DNA from: DATNBT01 sp964579765
GTDB lineage: Bacteria > Acidobacteriota > Vicinamibacteria > Vicinamibacterales > CAVVIG01
Assembly: GCA_964579765.1 (NCBI GenBank)
Contig: CAZOIK010000081.1
Location: forward strand, 1 to 17,185
Direction of reading: 5' to 3'
Length of the DNA stretch: 17,185 nt
The notes under the pieces are model-generated. The model saw only the letters and a list, made by a program, of their open reading frames with translations. It had not been told where the DNA came from and did no database searches. Position 1 is the first letter of the stretch. Each line of letters opens with the position of its first letter. A program made the translations under genes and the position numbers. Shown here piece by piece: positions 1-7,370 of the stretch.

Positions 1-1113
1 CGCATCGGCGAAGGCGACGCGGACGGCGCGTCGAAGGCCACCGCGCAATCGATCGCGATCGGGCTGGCCGTCGGCGTCCTGGTCGGCATCACCGGCATCC
101 TCTTCGCTCCCTCGCTGCTCCGCCTCATGGGCGCCGACGACGCGGTCGTCGCGATCGGCACCCGGTTCGCGCGCATCATGATCGGCGCAAGCGGCGGCGT
201 GACGCTGCTGTTCCTGATCAACGCCGCCTTCCGCGGTGCCGGCGACGCGGCGATCGCGATGCGCGTCCTGTGGATCGCCAACGCCATCAACATCGTGCTC
301 GGGCCATGCCTCGTCTTCGGCGTCGGCCCGTTTCCCCGCCTCGGCGTCACGGGCGCGGCCATCGGCACGAGCATCGGCCGCTGGACGGGCGTGCTGCTGC
401 AGGTGTACTGCCTGACACGCGCCAACGGGCGGCTCCGCCTCACGTGGCGGCATCTCCGCGTCGAGCCCGCGGTGCTGCGCGGGATCATGAGCATCTCGGG
501 GACGGCGACGTTCCAGAACTTCATCGGCACCGCGTCGTACATGGGACTGGTGCGCATCATCAGCGGCTTCGGCAGCGCCGCCGTCGCCGGCAACACCATC
601 GGCATCCGCGTCATCCTCTTCGCCCTGCTGCCGTCGTGGGGCGTCAGCAACGCCGCCGTCACGCTGGTCGGGCAGAATCTCGGCGCGGGGAAACCCGAGC
701 GCGCCGAAGCGTCGGCGTGGAAGGCCGGGCTCTACAACACGGTGTGTCTCGGCTCGATCGGCGCCGTCTTCCTGCTGTTCGCGCCGGCGCTCGTCGGCGT
801 GTTCACGCAGAACGGCGAAGTCGCCGCGCACGCCGTTCACTGCCTGCGCATTGTCTCGGCGGGCTTCCTCTTCTACGGCTACGGGATGGTGCTGACGGCC
901 GCCTTCAACGGCGCCGGCGACACGCGCACGCCGACCTTGATCAACCTGTTCAGCCTCTGGATCCTGGAACTGCCGCTCGCGTGGGCGCTCGCCTATCCGT
1001 TCGGGCTCGGGCCGAGCGGCGCGTTCACGGCGATGAGCGTCGGATTCACGATGCTCGCGTTCGTCAGCGCGTGGATCTTCCGCCAGGGGCGCTGGAAGAC
1101 GCGGACCATCTGA
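1..1113 (+). CDS. MATE family efflux transporter, 5' end outside window
   Basis: Inner-membrane multidrug/toxin exporter of the MATE family, which couples extrusion of organic cations to H+ or Na+ entry. The reading frame is open from base 1, so the ATG at 127 is internal and the real start lies upstream. About 370 residues are visible; full-length MATE proteins are about 450, so roughly 80 N-terminal residues are missing. The visible part begins with the family's RIGEGD-type loop, then alternates long hydrophobic helices with the typical NAAFRGAGD and NGAGDTRTP loops, the repeated 'F(R/N)GAGD' signatures of the two MATE halves. A GQNLGAGKPERAE loop marks the start of the second half. The gene ends exactly one base before the stop codon of the convergent glycosidase gene. 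Substrate cannot be told from sequence. Family assignment is firm. Confidence 0.93.
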   Translation, partial: RIGEGDADGASKATAQSIAIGLAVGVLVGITGILFAPSLLRLMGADDAVVAIGTRFARIMIGASGGVTLLFLINAAFRGAGDAAIAMRVLWIANAINIVLGPCLVFGVGPFPRLGVTGAAIGTSIGRWTGVLLQVYCLTRANGRLRLTWRHLRVEPAVLRGIMSISGTATFQNFIGTASYMGLVRIISGFGSAAVAGNTIGIRVILFALLPSWGVSNAAVTLVGQNLGAGKPERAEASAWKAGLYNTVCLGSIGAVFLLFAPALVGVFTQNGEVAAHAVHCLRIVSAGFLFYGYGMVLTAAFNGAGDTRTPTLINLFSLWILELPLAWALAYPFGLGPSGAFTAMSVGFTMLAFVSAWIFRQGRWKTRTI

Positions 1114-2316
1114 CTACTGGTTGACGACGCCGAGGCTGTGGCTGAACGTCGGCAGGACGTCGCGCCACATGTCGATCAGCTCGCGGTAGGCCGCGCCGAC
1201 CGGCCGCACCGATCGATCGAGATCCGCCAGCCCGCACGGATTCACGTGGCCCGCGTCGTCGCGCAGCGCGCTGTCCCAGTCCACCTGGTCCGTGAGGCTG
1301 TACCAGGTGAAGCCGAGAATCGGCACGCCGTCCTCGCGCAGACGCAGCATGTTCGCCCATTCCTTGTGCAGCCAGGCCGGCGCGCGCTCGACGTCGTGGA
1401 TGTTGGTTTCGGTGTGCATGACCGGCAGCCGGTACCGGCTGTAGTACTGCCGTGTGATGACGTAGTAGCCGAATATTTCTCCGGACGGCGACGTCGTGCC
1501 GTCGTCGTGCACGAGATGCTCGTTGGTGACGTAGTAGTCGTTCCCCATGATGCAGCGCGCCTTGACGTGGTTGTCGAGGAACCAGTGATACTGCTCGCGC
1601 GTCATGCCGTTGTCGAGCAGGTACTCGTACATCGTCACGTCGAGCGAGTGCCCGTACGCCAGATCGAGCGAGAGAAAGCGCTTCTCGTTCAGAAACGCCG
1701 CGCGCGCCTGACAGGACGGCCGTTCGGGATGAAAGTACTCGGACGACTCGCTCTGCACGAACAGCGCCGCGGGCTGCACCTCGAGAATCGCGCGCATGGC
1801 GAGCGTGTTCGCGCGGCACAGGTTCGTGAGCGCGGTCACGAACGCCCGGTCGCTCGCCAGCTGCTCATTCCACCAGCCGTACTGCGCGGAGAACAGCGCG
1901 GCGATGTAGATCTCGTTGATCGGCGTGTAGTAGCGGACCCACGGATAGCGCGTCGCGAACGCTCGGGCGTACGCCGCGTACAGCTCGGGCCAGTCGGTGT
2001 TCTGAAAATTGCCGATCCAGTCGGGGACGCCGAAGTGGCACAGATCGGCGATCGGGGCGATGCCCATGTCGAGCAGCGCCGTGAACGTTTCGTCGGCGAA
2101 CTCCCAGTCGTAGCGATCCGGCCCACGGTGCACGAGATAGTACGCCGGCCCGTACCGCAGGTACTCGATGCCGAGCGCGCGGACGAGCTCGAAGTCGTCG
2201 CGCCATCGACGATAGTGGCCGCTCCGCTCCATCTCGTCCACGCGGACCGTCCGGCCGTCGATGACGACCGTCGGGTAGCTGTTCTCGATGCCGGTCGCGA
2301 ACATGAACTGGTGCAC
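1114..2316 (-). CDS. GH1-like glycoside hydrolase
   Basis: Predicted retaining beta-glycosidase of the GH1/clan GH-A type, about 400 residues, with no signal peptide, so probably cytoplasmic. The TPINE motif near residues 131-135 fits the acid/base glutamate (E135). HTETN at 301-305 fits the nucleophile glutamate (E303), although classical GH1 has ENG there. FTWYSLTDQVDW near 336-347 matches the 'WSLxDNFEW' block after the nucleophile. From memory, the region after TPINE resembles the GH1 module of proteins annotated 'sugar nucleotide-binding/family 1 glycosylhydrolase', but no RmlD-like domain follows here. The start is GTG at 2316; an ATG at 2304 (residue 5) is an equally possible start, with only weak GGAC-type ribosome binding sequence. 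It lies 10 nt after the SDR stop, so the two are probably cotranscribed. Substrate unknown. Confidence 0.8.
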   Translation of the reverse strand: MHQFMFATGIENSYPTVVIDGRTVRVDEMERSGHYRRWRDDFELVRALGIEYLRYGPAYYLVHRGPDRYDWEFADETFTALLDMGIAPIADLCHFGVPDWIGNFQNTDWPELYAAYARAFATRYPWVRYYTPINEIYIAALFSAQYGWWNEQLASDRAFVTALTNLCRANTLAMRAILEVQPAALFVQSESSEYFHPERPSCQARAAFLNEKRFLSLDLAYGHSLDVTMYEYLLDNGMTREQYHWFLDNHVKARCIMGNDYYVTNEHLVHDDGTTSPSGEIFGYYVITRQYYSRYRLPVMHTETNIHDVERAPAWLHKEWANMLRLREDGVPILGFTWYSLTDQVDWDSALRDDAGHVNPCGLADLDRSVRPVGAAYRELIDMWRDVLPTFSHSLGVVNQ

Positions 2317-2326
2317 GTCGTCCGTC

Positions 2327-3058
2327 CTAGAGGATGTCGAGCCGTCCGCCGTCCACCACGAGCGTGGTGCCGGTGATGAAACGCGCCTCGCTCGAGGCCA
2401 GAAAGCAGATCGCCGCGGCGATGTCGGCGGGCTCGCCGACCGCCCCGGTGATCTTCTCGGCGCCGCTCTTGACGTTCGGGTTGTTCCAGAGCATCGGCGT
2501 GTTCACGGCCCCCGGCGCGATGGCGTTGATGCGGATCTTGCGCGGCGCGAGCTCCTCGCTGAATCCGCGCGTGAACGCCTCGATGCCGCCCTTGGAGGTC
2601 GCATACGGCACGACGTTCTTCGTCGTCTCGTGGGCGTGCACCGAGCTGATGTTCACGATGGCGCCGCCCGGCTTCATGTGCGGCACGCCGTACTTGCAGA
2701 ACAGAAACACCGACCGCAGGTTGACGCCGATGACCTTGTCCCACTCCTCGTCCGGCAGATCGAGCAGCGGCGAGAAGCTCATCATCGCCGCGTCGTTGAC
2801 GATCACGTCGAGGCGATGCCAGCGATCGACCGCGGCCGCAATCGCCGCTCTCACCTCGCCGCTCCTGGCGACGTCCGCCCGCGCGAACAGCGCGTCGCCG
2901 CCCTGCCGCTCGATGTGCTCGACGGTCTCACGTCCGTGCGGCTCGTTGACATCGACGACCGCGACCTTGGCGCCTTCTCGCGCCAGTCGTTCACAGGCCG
3001 AGCGGCCTATCCCCGATCCTCCGCCGCTGACGACACACACTTTGTTTGCGAACCGCAT
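2327..3058 (-). CDS. SDR family NAD(P)-dependent oxidoreductase
   Basis: Classical short-chain dehydrogenase/reductase of 243 residues. The Rossmann motif GGGSGIG sits at residues 12-18. An aspartate at 36, at the end of the second beta strand (VVDVN), points to NAD rather than NADP. The catalytic set is S138/S139, Y152 and K156 (YATSK). The C-terminal VVDGG is standard. The usual NNAG motif reads NDAA (88-91), a deviation beside the structural Asn. The ATG at 3058 is chosen over an upstream TTG (3082) because it places the first strand at the family's normal position. It is the first gene of a two-gene unit with the glycosidase, which suggests oxidation or reduction of a sugar or sugar derivative; that is inference. 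Substrate cannot be named. Confidence 0.88.
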   Translation of the reverse strand: MRFANKVCVVSGGGSGIGRSACERLAREGAKVAVVDVNEPHGRETVEHIERQGGDALFARADVARSGEVRAAIAAAVDRWHRLDVIVNDAAMMSFSPLLDLPDEEWDKVIGVNLRSVFLFCKYGVPHMKPGGAIVNISSVHAHETTKNVVPYATSKGGIEAFTRGFSEELAPRKIRINAIAPGAVNTPMLWNNPNVKSGAEKITGAVGEPADIAAAICFLASSEARFITGTTLVVDGGRLDIL

Positions 3059-3125
3059 GGCTCTGCGGAAGCCTCGGTGCAAGCTCTACGCCACCGCGAC
3101 GCGCGGGACCTCGAGGGCGCGAGGC

Positions 3126-3131
3126 TATACT
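3126..3131 (+). promoter_or_regulatory. Candidate -10 element of the exported-protein gene
   Basis: TATACT, one base off the consensus TATAAT, lies 8 nt before the GTG at 3140. The expected transcription start would be near 3138, leaving a leader of about 2 nt. No purine-rich ribosome binding site is visible and no good -35 is seen 16-18 nt upstream. An 8-bp palindrome CCTCGAGG lies at 3109-3116 in the same divergent gap. Confidence 0.4.
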
Positions 3132-3139
3132 GAGCCGCG

Positions 3140-4273
3140 GTGAAGACGTCGATATTCCTGCTCGCGCTGGCGCTGCAGGCGCCTGCGGTCGCGCCGCTGG
3201 CCAGCGTGCACACAACCCTCCGGCACCTGAGCGACGGGTTCGACCAGCACAAGACCACCTACGGCGCGACACCGGAGCTGACCGACGCCAAGCACCAGCT
3301 TCGCGACTGGATCGAGTCACGCATGTCGTCGCTCGGCCGCGACGGCGACACGCGCGCGTTCGCGAGCGCGCTTCACGACGCGGTCCGCTCGGCCGGGCTG
3401 CTGTGCGACGAGTGCGACACCAACGTCCTCGGCTATCTCGACGACGTCCGCGTCGACCGCGCCGGCGGCTTTCTCGTCGTCGTCACCGCGATGGGCATCT
3501 CGTGCGGCTACGACGAATCGGCCTACGTGTATGCCTGGCACGGCGGCTGGCGCCGCATCTGGACGCACGAGCAGGACACCTACGCGCCGAACGCGTACCT
3601 GCCGCAGGCCATTCACGACCTGCAGATCTCCGCGCCCGACGCGCAAGGGACGCGTGTGCTGATGGAGCTCGCGTCGCAGACGATCTGCGGCGGCGCGTTC
3701 AAGAACCTCTACGCGCGCGCCTGGCGGATCGCGCCGGACGACACGGCAACGCGCGTCCTCGATTTCACCGCCTACGCGGACGACGGCTATCCGCCGCTGC
3801 TCGGACGCGTGCGTCCTGGTGACGTGGTGTTCGATTACACGACGGACGGACTGGCCTCAGGCGATCCGCACACGGCCGTCCGGCATTTCAGGATCGATCG
3901 CAACGCGGCCGTGCAGGTCGATCCGATCGCCGTCCGGCCGCACGACTTCGTCCTCGAGTGGCTGGATGCGCCGTGGGCCGACAGCCGGCTGCGATCGGCG
4001 TCGCCCTCGCTCGCAGCCGCGCACGCGCAGCTGCGGCGGACGGATCACGTCGGCGACTTCGCCGATCCCACGCTGAGGTGTGCGGACGGCGAGAACGAGT
4101 GGCAGGTCGGCACGCGCCTGTTTCAAGGCCCGAAGCGCTATTACCGCGTGCGCTGGCGGGTGCCGCTGTCGTTCACGCTGGTCGCCGTCAGCGCGCAGCC
4201 GTTCGCCGACTGCACGCTCCCGGACCGCCGGGGCGACGAGTACGCCGACGTCCTGAAGGCGGATCTGCGTTAA
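3140..4273 (+). CDS. Exported protein of unknown function, six cysteines
   Basis: I do not recognise this family. It has 377 residues from a GTG start; MKTSIFLLALALQAP at the N-terminus looks like a signal peptide with a short n-region and a hydrophobic core, cleaved probably around residues 17-22. The mature part is soluble and mixed alpha/beta in character. Six cysteines (89, 92, 122, 183, 314, 358), all after the signal peptide, suggest disulfides in the periplasm or outside. CDEC at 89-92 could instead be a redox or metal pair. No catalytic motif is evident. The gene is divergent from the SDR gene and ends tail-to-tail with the SGNH gene; their stop codons share the TTAA at 4270-4273. A -10-like hexamer lies immediately before the start. 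Confidence 0.75.
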   Translation: MKTSIFLLALALQAPAVAPLASVHTTLRHLSDGFDQHKTTYGATPELTDAKHQLRDWIESRMSSLGRDGDTRAFASALHDAVRSAGLLCDECDTNVLGYLDDVRVDRAGGFLVVVTAMGISCGYDESAYVYAWHGGWRRIWTHEQDTYAPNAYLPQAIHDLQISAPDAQGTRVLMELASQTICGGAFKNLYARAWRIAPDDTATRVLDFTAYADDGYPPLLGRVRPGDVVFDYTTDGLASGDPHTAVRHFRIDRNAAVQVDPIAVRPHDFVLEWLDAPWADSRLRSASPSLAAAHAQLRRTDHVGDFADPTLRCADGENEWQVGTRLFQGPKRYYRVRWRVPLSFTLVAVSAQPFADCTLPDRRGDEYADVLKADLR

Positions 4274-5628
4274 GGCACGTCAGAGGCGCTGAGACGCTCC
4301 TGGATCAGGCGCGCGACGAAGCGATGGCCGTCGGCGCTCCAGTGGCTGTCTTCGGGCGCGTAGAGCACCGCGCCCGCCGCCGCCGCGCGACGCATCGGCT
4401 CGGTGATCGGCAGGTACTCGATCCCGTTGTCGCGGCAGAAGGCTTCGAACCGGCTCTCCAGATCCCACGGGTGCCAGTTGGGACACTGGCTGCCCGACGG
4501 ATACGTGCAGAGATCGCCGTACACCCGGTACTTGATCGGCACGTACGCGAGGATGAGGCGGATGCCGCGGGCGCGCGCCTGCGCGGCCGCGCGCAGAAAC
4601 GCCGCCTTCGTCTTCTCGAATCGCGCCCGCTCGAAGTCGCCGAACTCGCGCGTCGCATAGAAATCGAAGAACAGCATCCCCCGCTCGCGGCCGGCGGCGT
4701 CGTGGAAGTAACCGAGCGCGTCTACGGCGTTCGGCACGAGCGGATCGCTGATCTGCCGGATCTGCAGAAACGTGTTCCAGACGAGCGAGCGATCGCGGAC
4801 GCGGCGGAATCGCGACGCCCACGGCTCGGGCACCGCCGGCGCGCGCACGCCGCGCTCGTACGCCATCATGTTCTCGAACGACTGGTCGTCGTCCAGATCG
4901 TTGCCCTCGAAGAAGAACCAGACGACGACGCGCGGGTGCAAGGGCAGCGCGTAGCGCTGAAAGACGATCTCCTCCTGCAGCGTCCCATAGCCGGAGACGC
5001 CGAGGTTCGCCACGGGGACACCCGCGAGCTCGTGCAGGCGCACAGACGACGTCTCGTCGTCCGAGACGTACGCGCCTTCGACGTACGAGTCGCCGACGAG
5101 CGCGACGTCGGCGCGATCGAGGGCCACGGCGTTCCTGAAGCCGCGCGCGTCGGTCGAAAACGTCTGCCGATAGGACGAGTGAATCGGGATGTTGAACACC
5201 TGCGCCATGTTGCTTTGCGGCCAGCCCGACCAGCGCGACAGCGGCGGCCGTCGAAAGGACAACGCGCGATCGAGGACGAAATCGTCGGCCGGTCCCTTCC
5301 ACTCGCCGGTCAGGGCGCCGCGCACGGCGGCGTAATCGACCCATCCCGCAAGAGCAGGGACTTCGAGCAGGCCCACGCCGAGCAGACACGCAACCGTGAC
5401 CGTGACGCCACGGAGCCAGACCGTGCGTCGATCCCGCGACGCGGCGAGCGCGACGTGCCACGCGCCGGCGTAGATCCAGAACAGGCCGAGCGCGAATGCG
5501 GGCGTCGTATCGGACACGGCCCACGACGCGGGACGCCGCGCGATCCACGCCAGCGCGATCCACCAGACGACGATGAACAGCGTCCACACCACGGCCGTGA
5601 GCCGGCCCTTTCGCGGAAGTCCTCGCAT
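4270..5628 (-). CDS. Membrane-anchored SGNH/GDSL hydrolase-like protein
   Basis: Protein of 452 residues with two or three N-terminal membrane helices (about 11-30, 43-63, 72-94), followed by a large domain with all SGNH blocks. GDS at 179-181 gives the nucleophile Ser181; NLGVSGYG at 208-215 gives the oxyanion Gly; GND at 242-244 gives Asn; DSHW at 427-430 gives the Asp/His pair. The fold is used by carbohydrate esterases and acetyltransferases; the DxHW block recalls AlgX/AlgJ-type proteins acting on exported polysaccharides. A role in O-acyl change of a surface glycan is inference. The frame stays open to an upstream ATG at 5724, but 5628 is preferred: it gives a normal Arg/Lys-flanked first helix and leaves room for a promoter. 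No clear ribosome binding site precedes it. Confidence 0.78.
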   Translation of the reverse strand: MRGLPRKGRLTAVVWTLFIVVWWIALAWIARRPASWAVSDTTPAFALGLFWIYAGAWHVALAASRDRRTVWLRGVTVTVACLLGVGLLEVPALAGWVDYAAVRGALTGEWKGPADDFVLDRALSFRRPPLSRWSGWPQSNMAQVFNIPIHSSYRQTFSTDARGFRNAVALDRADVALVGDSYVEGAYVSDDETSSVRLHELAGVPVANLGVSGYGTLQEEIVFQRYALPLHPRVVVWFFFEGNDLDDDQSFENMMAYERGVRAPAVPEPWASRFRRVRDRSLVWNTFLQIRQISDPLVPNAVDALGYFHDAAGRERGMLFFDFYATREFGDFERARFEKTKAAFLRAAAQARARGIRLILAYVPIKYRVYGDLCTYPSGSQCPNWHPWDLESRFEAFCRDNGIEYLPITEPMRRAAAAGAVLYAPEDSHWSADGHRFVARLIQERLSASDVP

Positions 5629-5640
5629 TCGGAGACACTC

Positions 5641-5669
5641 AGGGTACGGGCTTCGTTGTTTGGAAACAA
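5641..5669 (-). promoter_or_regulatory. Candidate promoter of the SGNH hydrolase gene
   Basis: On the minus strand TTGTTT (5669-5664) is followed after 17 nt by TACCCT (5646-5641), a plausible -35/-10 pair. The start would fall near 5634, leaving about 6 nt before the ATG at 5628. The -35 hexamer is one arm of a 6-bp inverted repeat, TTGTTT-GG-AAACAA (5656-5669), in an AT-rich patch of the divergent gap, so an operator is possible. Confidence 0.4.
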
Positions 5670-5708
5670 GAGGGTGGCCCGGGTACAGACGATGCAGACG
5701 CATGCGGT

Positions 5709-6071
5709 ATGGGGCGTCCGCCAATCGTGATCGCCGTGGCAGCGATACTCGCCGCCTATGGTGTGTACGTCGCGAGTTTCTTGCCGGCGCTGCTCGTGGG
5801 AACGGCGCTGCCCTTCCTGCTCGTCACCACGATTGTGAAGAGCGTGCTGGCGTTCGTGGCGGCGTGGGGCGTCTGGGCGGAGCAGCGGTGGGCGTCAGGC
5901 GCGCTGATTCTGCTCGGCGTGATGATCGCGGCGACCTGGCTCGTCGAAGGCTTCGTGCTCGGACTGGTCGCCTACCTGCACGCGCTGGTGATCGCGGTGC
6001 TGGCCGTGCTGCTGGCCGTCACGGCCGCGGCGTACGTGCAGCGCCAGTCGCACCAGCACCGGTTCCACTGA
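5709..6071 (+). CDS. Small four-helix membrane protein, function unknown
   Basis: 120 residues, almost wholly hydrophobic, with about four predicted membrane helices (roughly 6-24, 28-55, 62-80, 85-108) and a short His-rich tail (SHQHRFH). I do not recognise a family. Size and layout are like many uncharacterised small integral membrane proteins. No ribosome binding site is clear before the ATG. It is divergent from the SGNH gene and its last 53 nt run antisense to the 3' end of the zinc-ribbon gene. A real gene is supported by the consistent hydrophobic pattern, not by any motif. Confidence 0.6.
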   Translation: MGRPPIVIAVAAILAAYGVYVASFLPALLVGTALPFLLVTTIVKSVLAFVAAWGVWAEQRWASGALILLGVMIAATWLVEGFVLGLVAYLHALVIAVLAVLLAVTAAAYVQRQSHQHRFH

Positions 6072-6276
6072 CGCGCGCCGGCGGCTCGAGGCGCGAGTCC
6101 GACGGGTTGGTGATCCGGACCAGGAACGGCGGGTTCCCCAGCCACACGTACGCGCAGCCACAGCCGAGACACACGTAGTCCGCATAGCCGGGAACCGCAA
6201 TGCTCGGGGCGACGACCGGTGGCACGAGCGCGCCTTCGCAGTACGCGCACTTCTCATCGGCGACGAATCGCGTCAT
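6019..6276 (-). CDS. Small zinc-ribbon protein, function unknown
   Basis: 85 residues with CAYC at 10-13 and CLGC at 36-39, a typical pair of zinc knuckles for a rubredoxin-like or zinc-ribbon fold; Cys41 follows directly. The C-terminal third (after about residue 60) is low in hydrophobics and rich in Arg, Pro, Gly and Ala, and looks disordered. A strong ribosome binding site, GAGGTG at 6287-6282 on the minus strand, sits 5 nt before the ATG at 6276, so translation is likely. The last 18 codons overlap the membrane-protein gene in antisense. Function unknown; such ribbons often bind nucleic acid or a partner protein. Confidence 0.65.
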   Translation of the reverse strand: MTRFVADEKCAYCEGALVPPVVAPSIAVPGYADYVCLGCGCAYVWLGNPPFLVRITNPSDSRLEPPARVSGTGAGATGAARTPRP

Positions 6277-6287
6277 AGCTGCACCTC

Positions 6288-6467
6288 ATGCAGGGCGCCG
6301 CTGGGGGGCACCTGCACGAGAGCAACTTCGGTGCCGCTGAGCTGGCCGGTATTCGCCTCGAAAAATGGCAGCCGGATGGCACTTCGTGGGAAACGGACGA
6401 GCCATTCAGCGGCGGGTGGCGTGCGTTGACACTGCACGAAGCTCTGGGATACGGTCCTGAGCCGTGA
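6288..6467 (+). CDS. Possible small ORF of 59 codons, doubtful
   Basis: An ATG at 6288 opens a 59-codon frame that ends in a 4-nt GTGA overlap with the next gene's start at 6464. Its product would be acidic and hydrophilic, not the Arg-rich composition of most spurious frames here. Against it: no ribosome binding site, third-position GC lower than its neighbours, and a good promoter for the downstream gene (6426-6453) lying inside it. Otherwise the gap 6277-6463 holds that promoter and the ribosome binding site of the zinc-ribbon gene. Confidence 0.15.
   Translation: MQGAAGGHLHESNFGAAELAGIRLEKWQPDGTSWETDEPFSGGWRALTLHEALGYGPEP
6426..6453 (+). promoter_or_regulatory. Candidate sigma-70 promoter of the dehydrogenase/GlcG unit
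   Basis: A perfect -35, TTGACA (6426-6431), is followed after 16 nt by GATACG (6448-6453). The latter is preceded by TG at 6445-6446, one base before the hexamer, in the extended -10 position. The start would lie near 6460, only about 4 nt before the GTG at 6464, and no ribosome binding site is present. Confidence 0.55.
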
Positions 6468-7348
6468 ACATCGGATTCGTCGGACTCGGAGCCATGGGCC
6501 AGGTCATCGTGCCGCGGCTGATTGCCGCCGGCCACCATGTGACCGGCTGGAACCGCTCGCGGCAGCGCGCGGATCCCCTGATCGCCAGGGGCATGGCGTG
6601 GGCGGACAGCCCCGCGGCGGTGGCGGCGGCCTCGGAGATCACCTTCTCGATCGTCACGGACGGCGCGGCCGTGAAAACCGTGGCGCTCGGCGACAACGGC
6701 GTGCTCGCGGGGATCCGGCCCGGCGGCGTCTACATCGACATGGGCACCATCGCGGCCGACGTCACGCGCGCGGTCGCCGCCGAATTCGAGAAGCGCGGGT
6801 TCGTGATGCTCGACGCGCCGCTCTCGGGCAGCCCGGTCACGGTGGAGCAAGGCAACGCGTCGCTGATGATCGGCGGCGACAAGGCGACGTTCGAGCGCGT
6901 CGAGCCGGTCCTGCGCGCGATCGGACCGAAGGTCACCTACATCGGCCCGAGCGGACAGGCCGTGACGATGAAGCTCGCCGTCAACGCGCTGCTGATGGTC
7001 GAGGTGATTGCGTTCGGCGAGGCGATGGCGCTGGCGGAGAAAGGCGGCGTGGCCCGCGAGGTCGCGCTCGACGCCTTCCTCAAAAGCGTGACGGCCGCAC
7101 CCGTGCTCGGCTATCGCGGTCCCTTCATCCTCGAAGGCAAGATGCCGAAGGTGCCGCTCGCCGACGTCACGCTGCAGCAGAAGGACATGCTGCTCGTGCT
7201 CGACATGGCGCGGCGCTTCGGCAGTCCGGTGCCGCTCGCCGCCGCCGCCAACGAGATGATGAACGCCTGCCGCGGCCTCGGCCTCGACAAGAACGACTTC
7301 GTCGTCGCGCACGAAGTCTACCGAAGGCTCGGCGGCCAGTCGAAATAA
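6464..7348 (+). CDS. NAD(P)-dependent beta-hydroxyacid dehydrogenase family protein
   Basis: 294 residues, the usual length for the 3-hydroxyisobutyrate dehydrogenase/tartronate semialdehyde reductase/GLYR family. These enzymes reversibly oxidise beta-hydroxyacids to semialdehydes in the cytoplasm. The N-terminal dinucleotide motif GLGAMG is at 7-12. WNRS at 29-32 suggests NADP(H), since Arg follows the second beta strand. The substrate motif DAPLSGS (118-124) replaces the common DAPVSGG. The catalytic lysine is K170 within GQAVTMKLAVN, with N174. The GTG at 6464 puts the first strand directly at the N-terminus, as is normal. It is followed after 22 nt by the GlcG-like gene. That pairing suggests glycolate/glyoxylate or related hydroxyacid metabolism, but this is only inference. 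Confidence 0.9.
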   Translation: MNIGFVGLGAMGQVIVPRLIAAGHHVTGWNRSRQRADPLIARGMAWADSPAAVAAASEITFSIVTDGAAVKTVALGDNGVLAGIRPGGVYIDMGTIAADVTRAVAAEFEKRGFVMLDAPLSGSPVTVEQGNASLMIGGDKATFERVEPVLRAIGPKVTYIGPSGQAVTMKLAVNALLMVEVIAFGEAMALAEKGGVAREVALDAFLKSVTAAPVLGYRGPFILEGKMPKVPLADVTLQQKDMLLVLDMARRFGSPVPLAAAANEMMNACRGLGLDKNDFVVAHEVYRRLGGQSK

Positions 7349-7370
7349 GCGCGCACACGCGGAGCACGCC

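Noticed and set aside
1138..2376. 412-codon plus-strand frame over the glycosidase gene
   Set aside because: Arg/Val/His-rich shadow of a gene with clear catalytic motifs on the minus strand.
5629..5724. Longer N-terminus for the SGNH protein (ATG at 5724)
   Set aside because: Adds 32 basic, non-helical residues, overlaps the divergent gene start and removes the promoter gap.
3958..5730. 590-codon plus-strand frame antisense to the SGNH gene
   Set aside because: Arg/Ala-rich composition without any domain; the minus strand has the full set of SGNH blocks.
6288..6467. Small gene coupled by GTGA to the dehydrogenase
   Set aside because: No ribosome binding site, a good promoter lies inside it, and an open frame of 59 codons is common at this GC content; listed only at low confidence.
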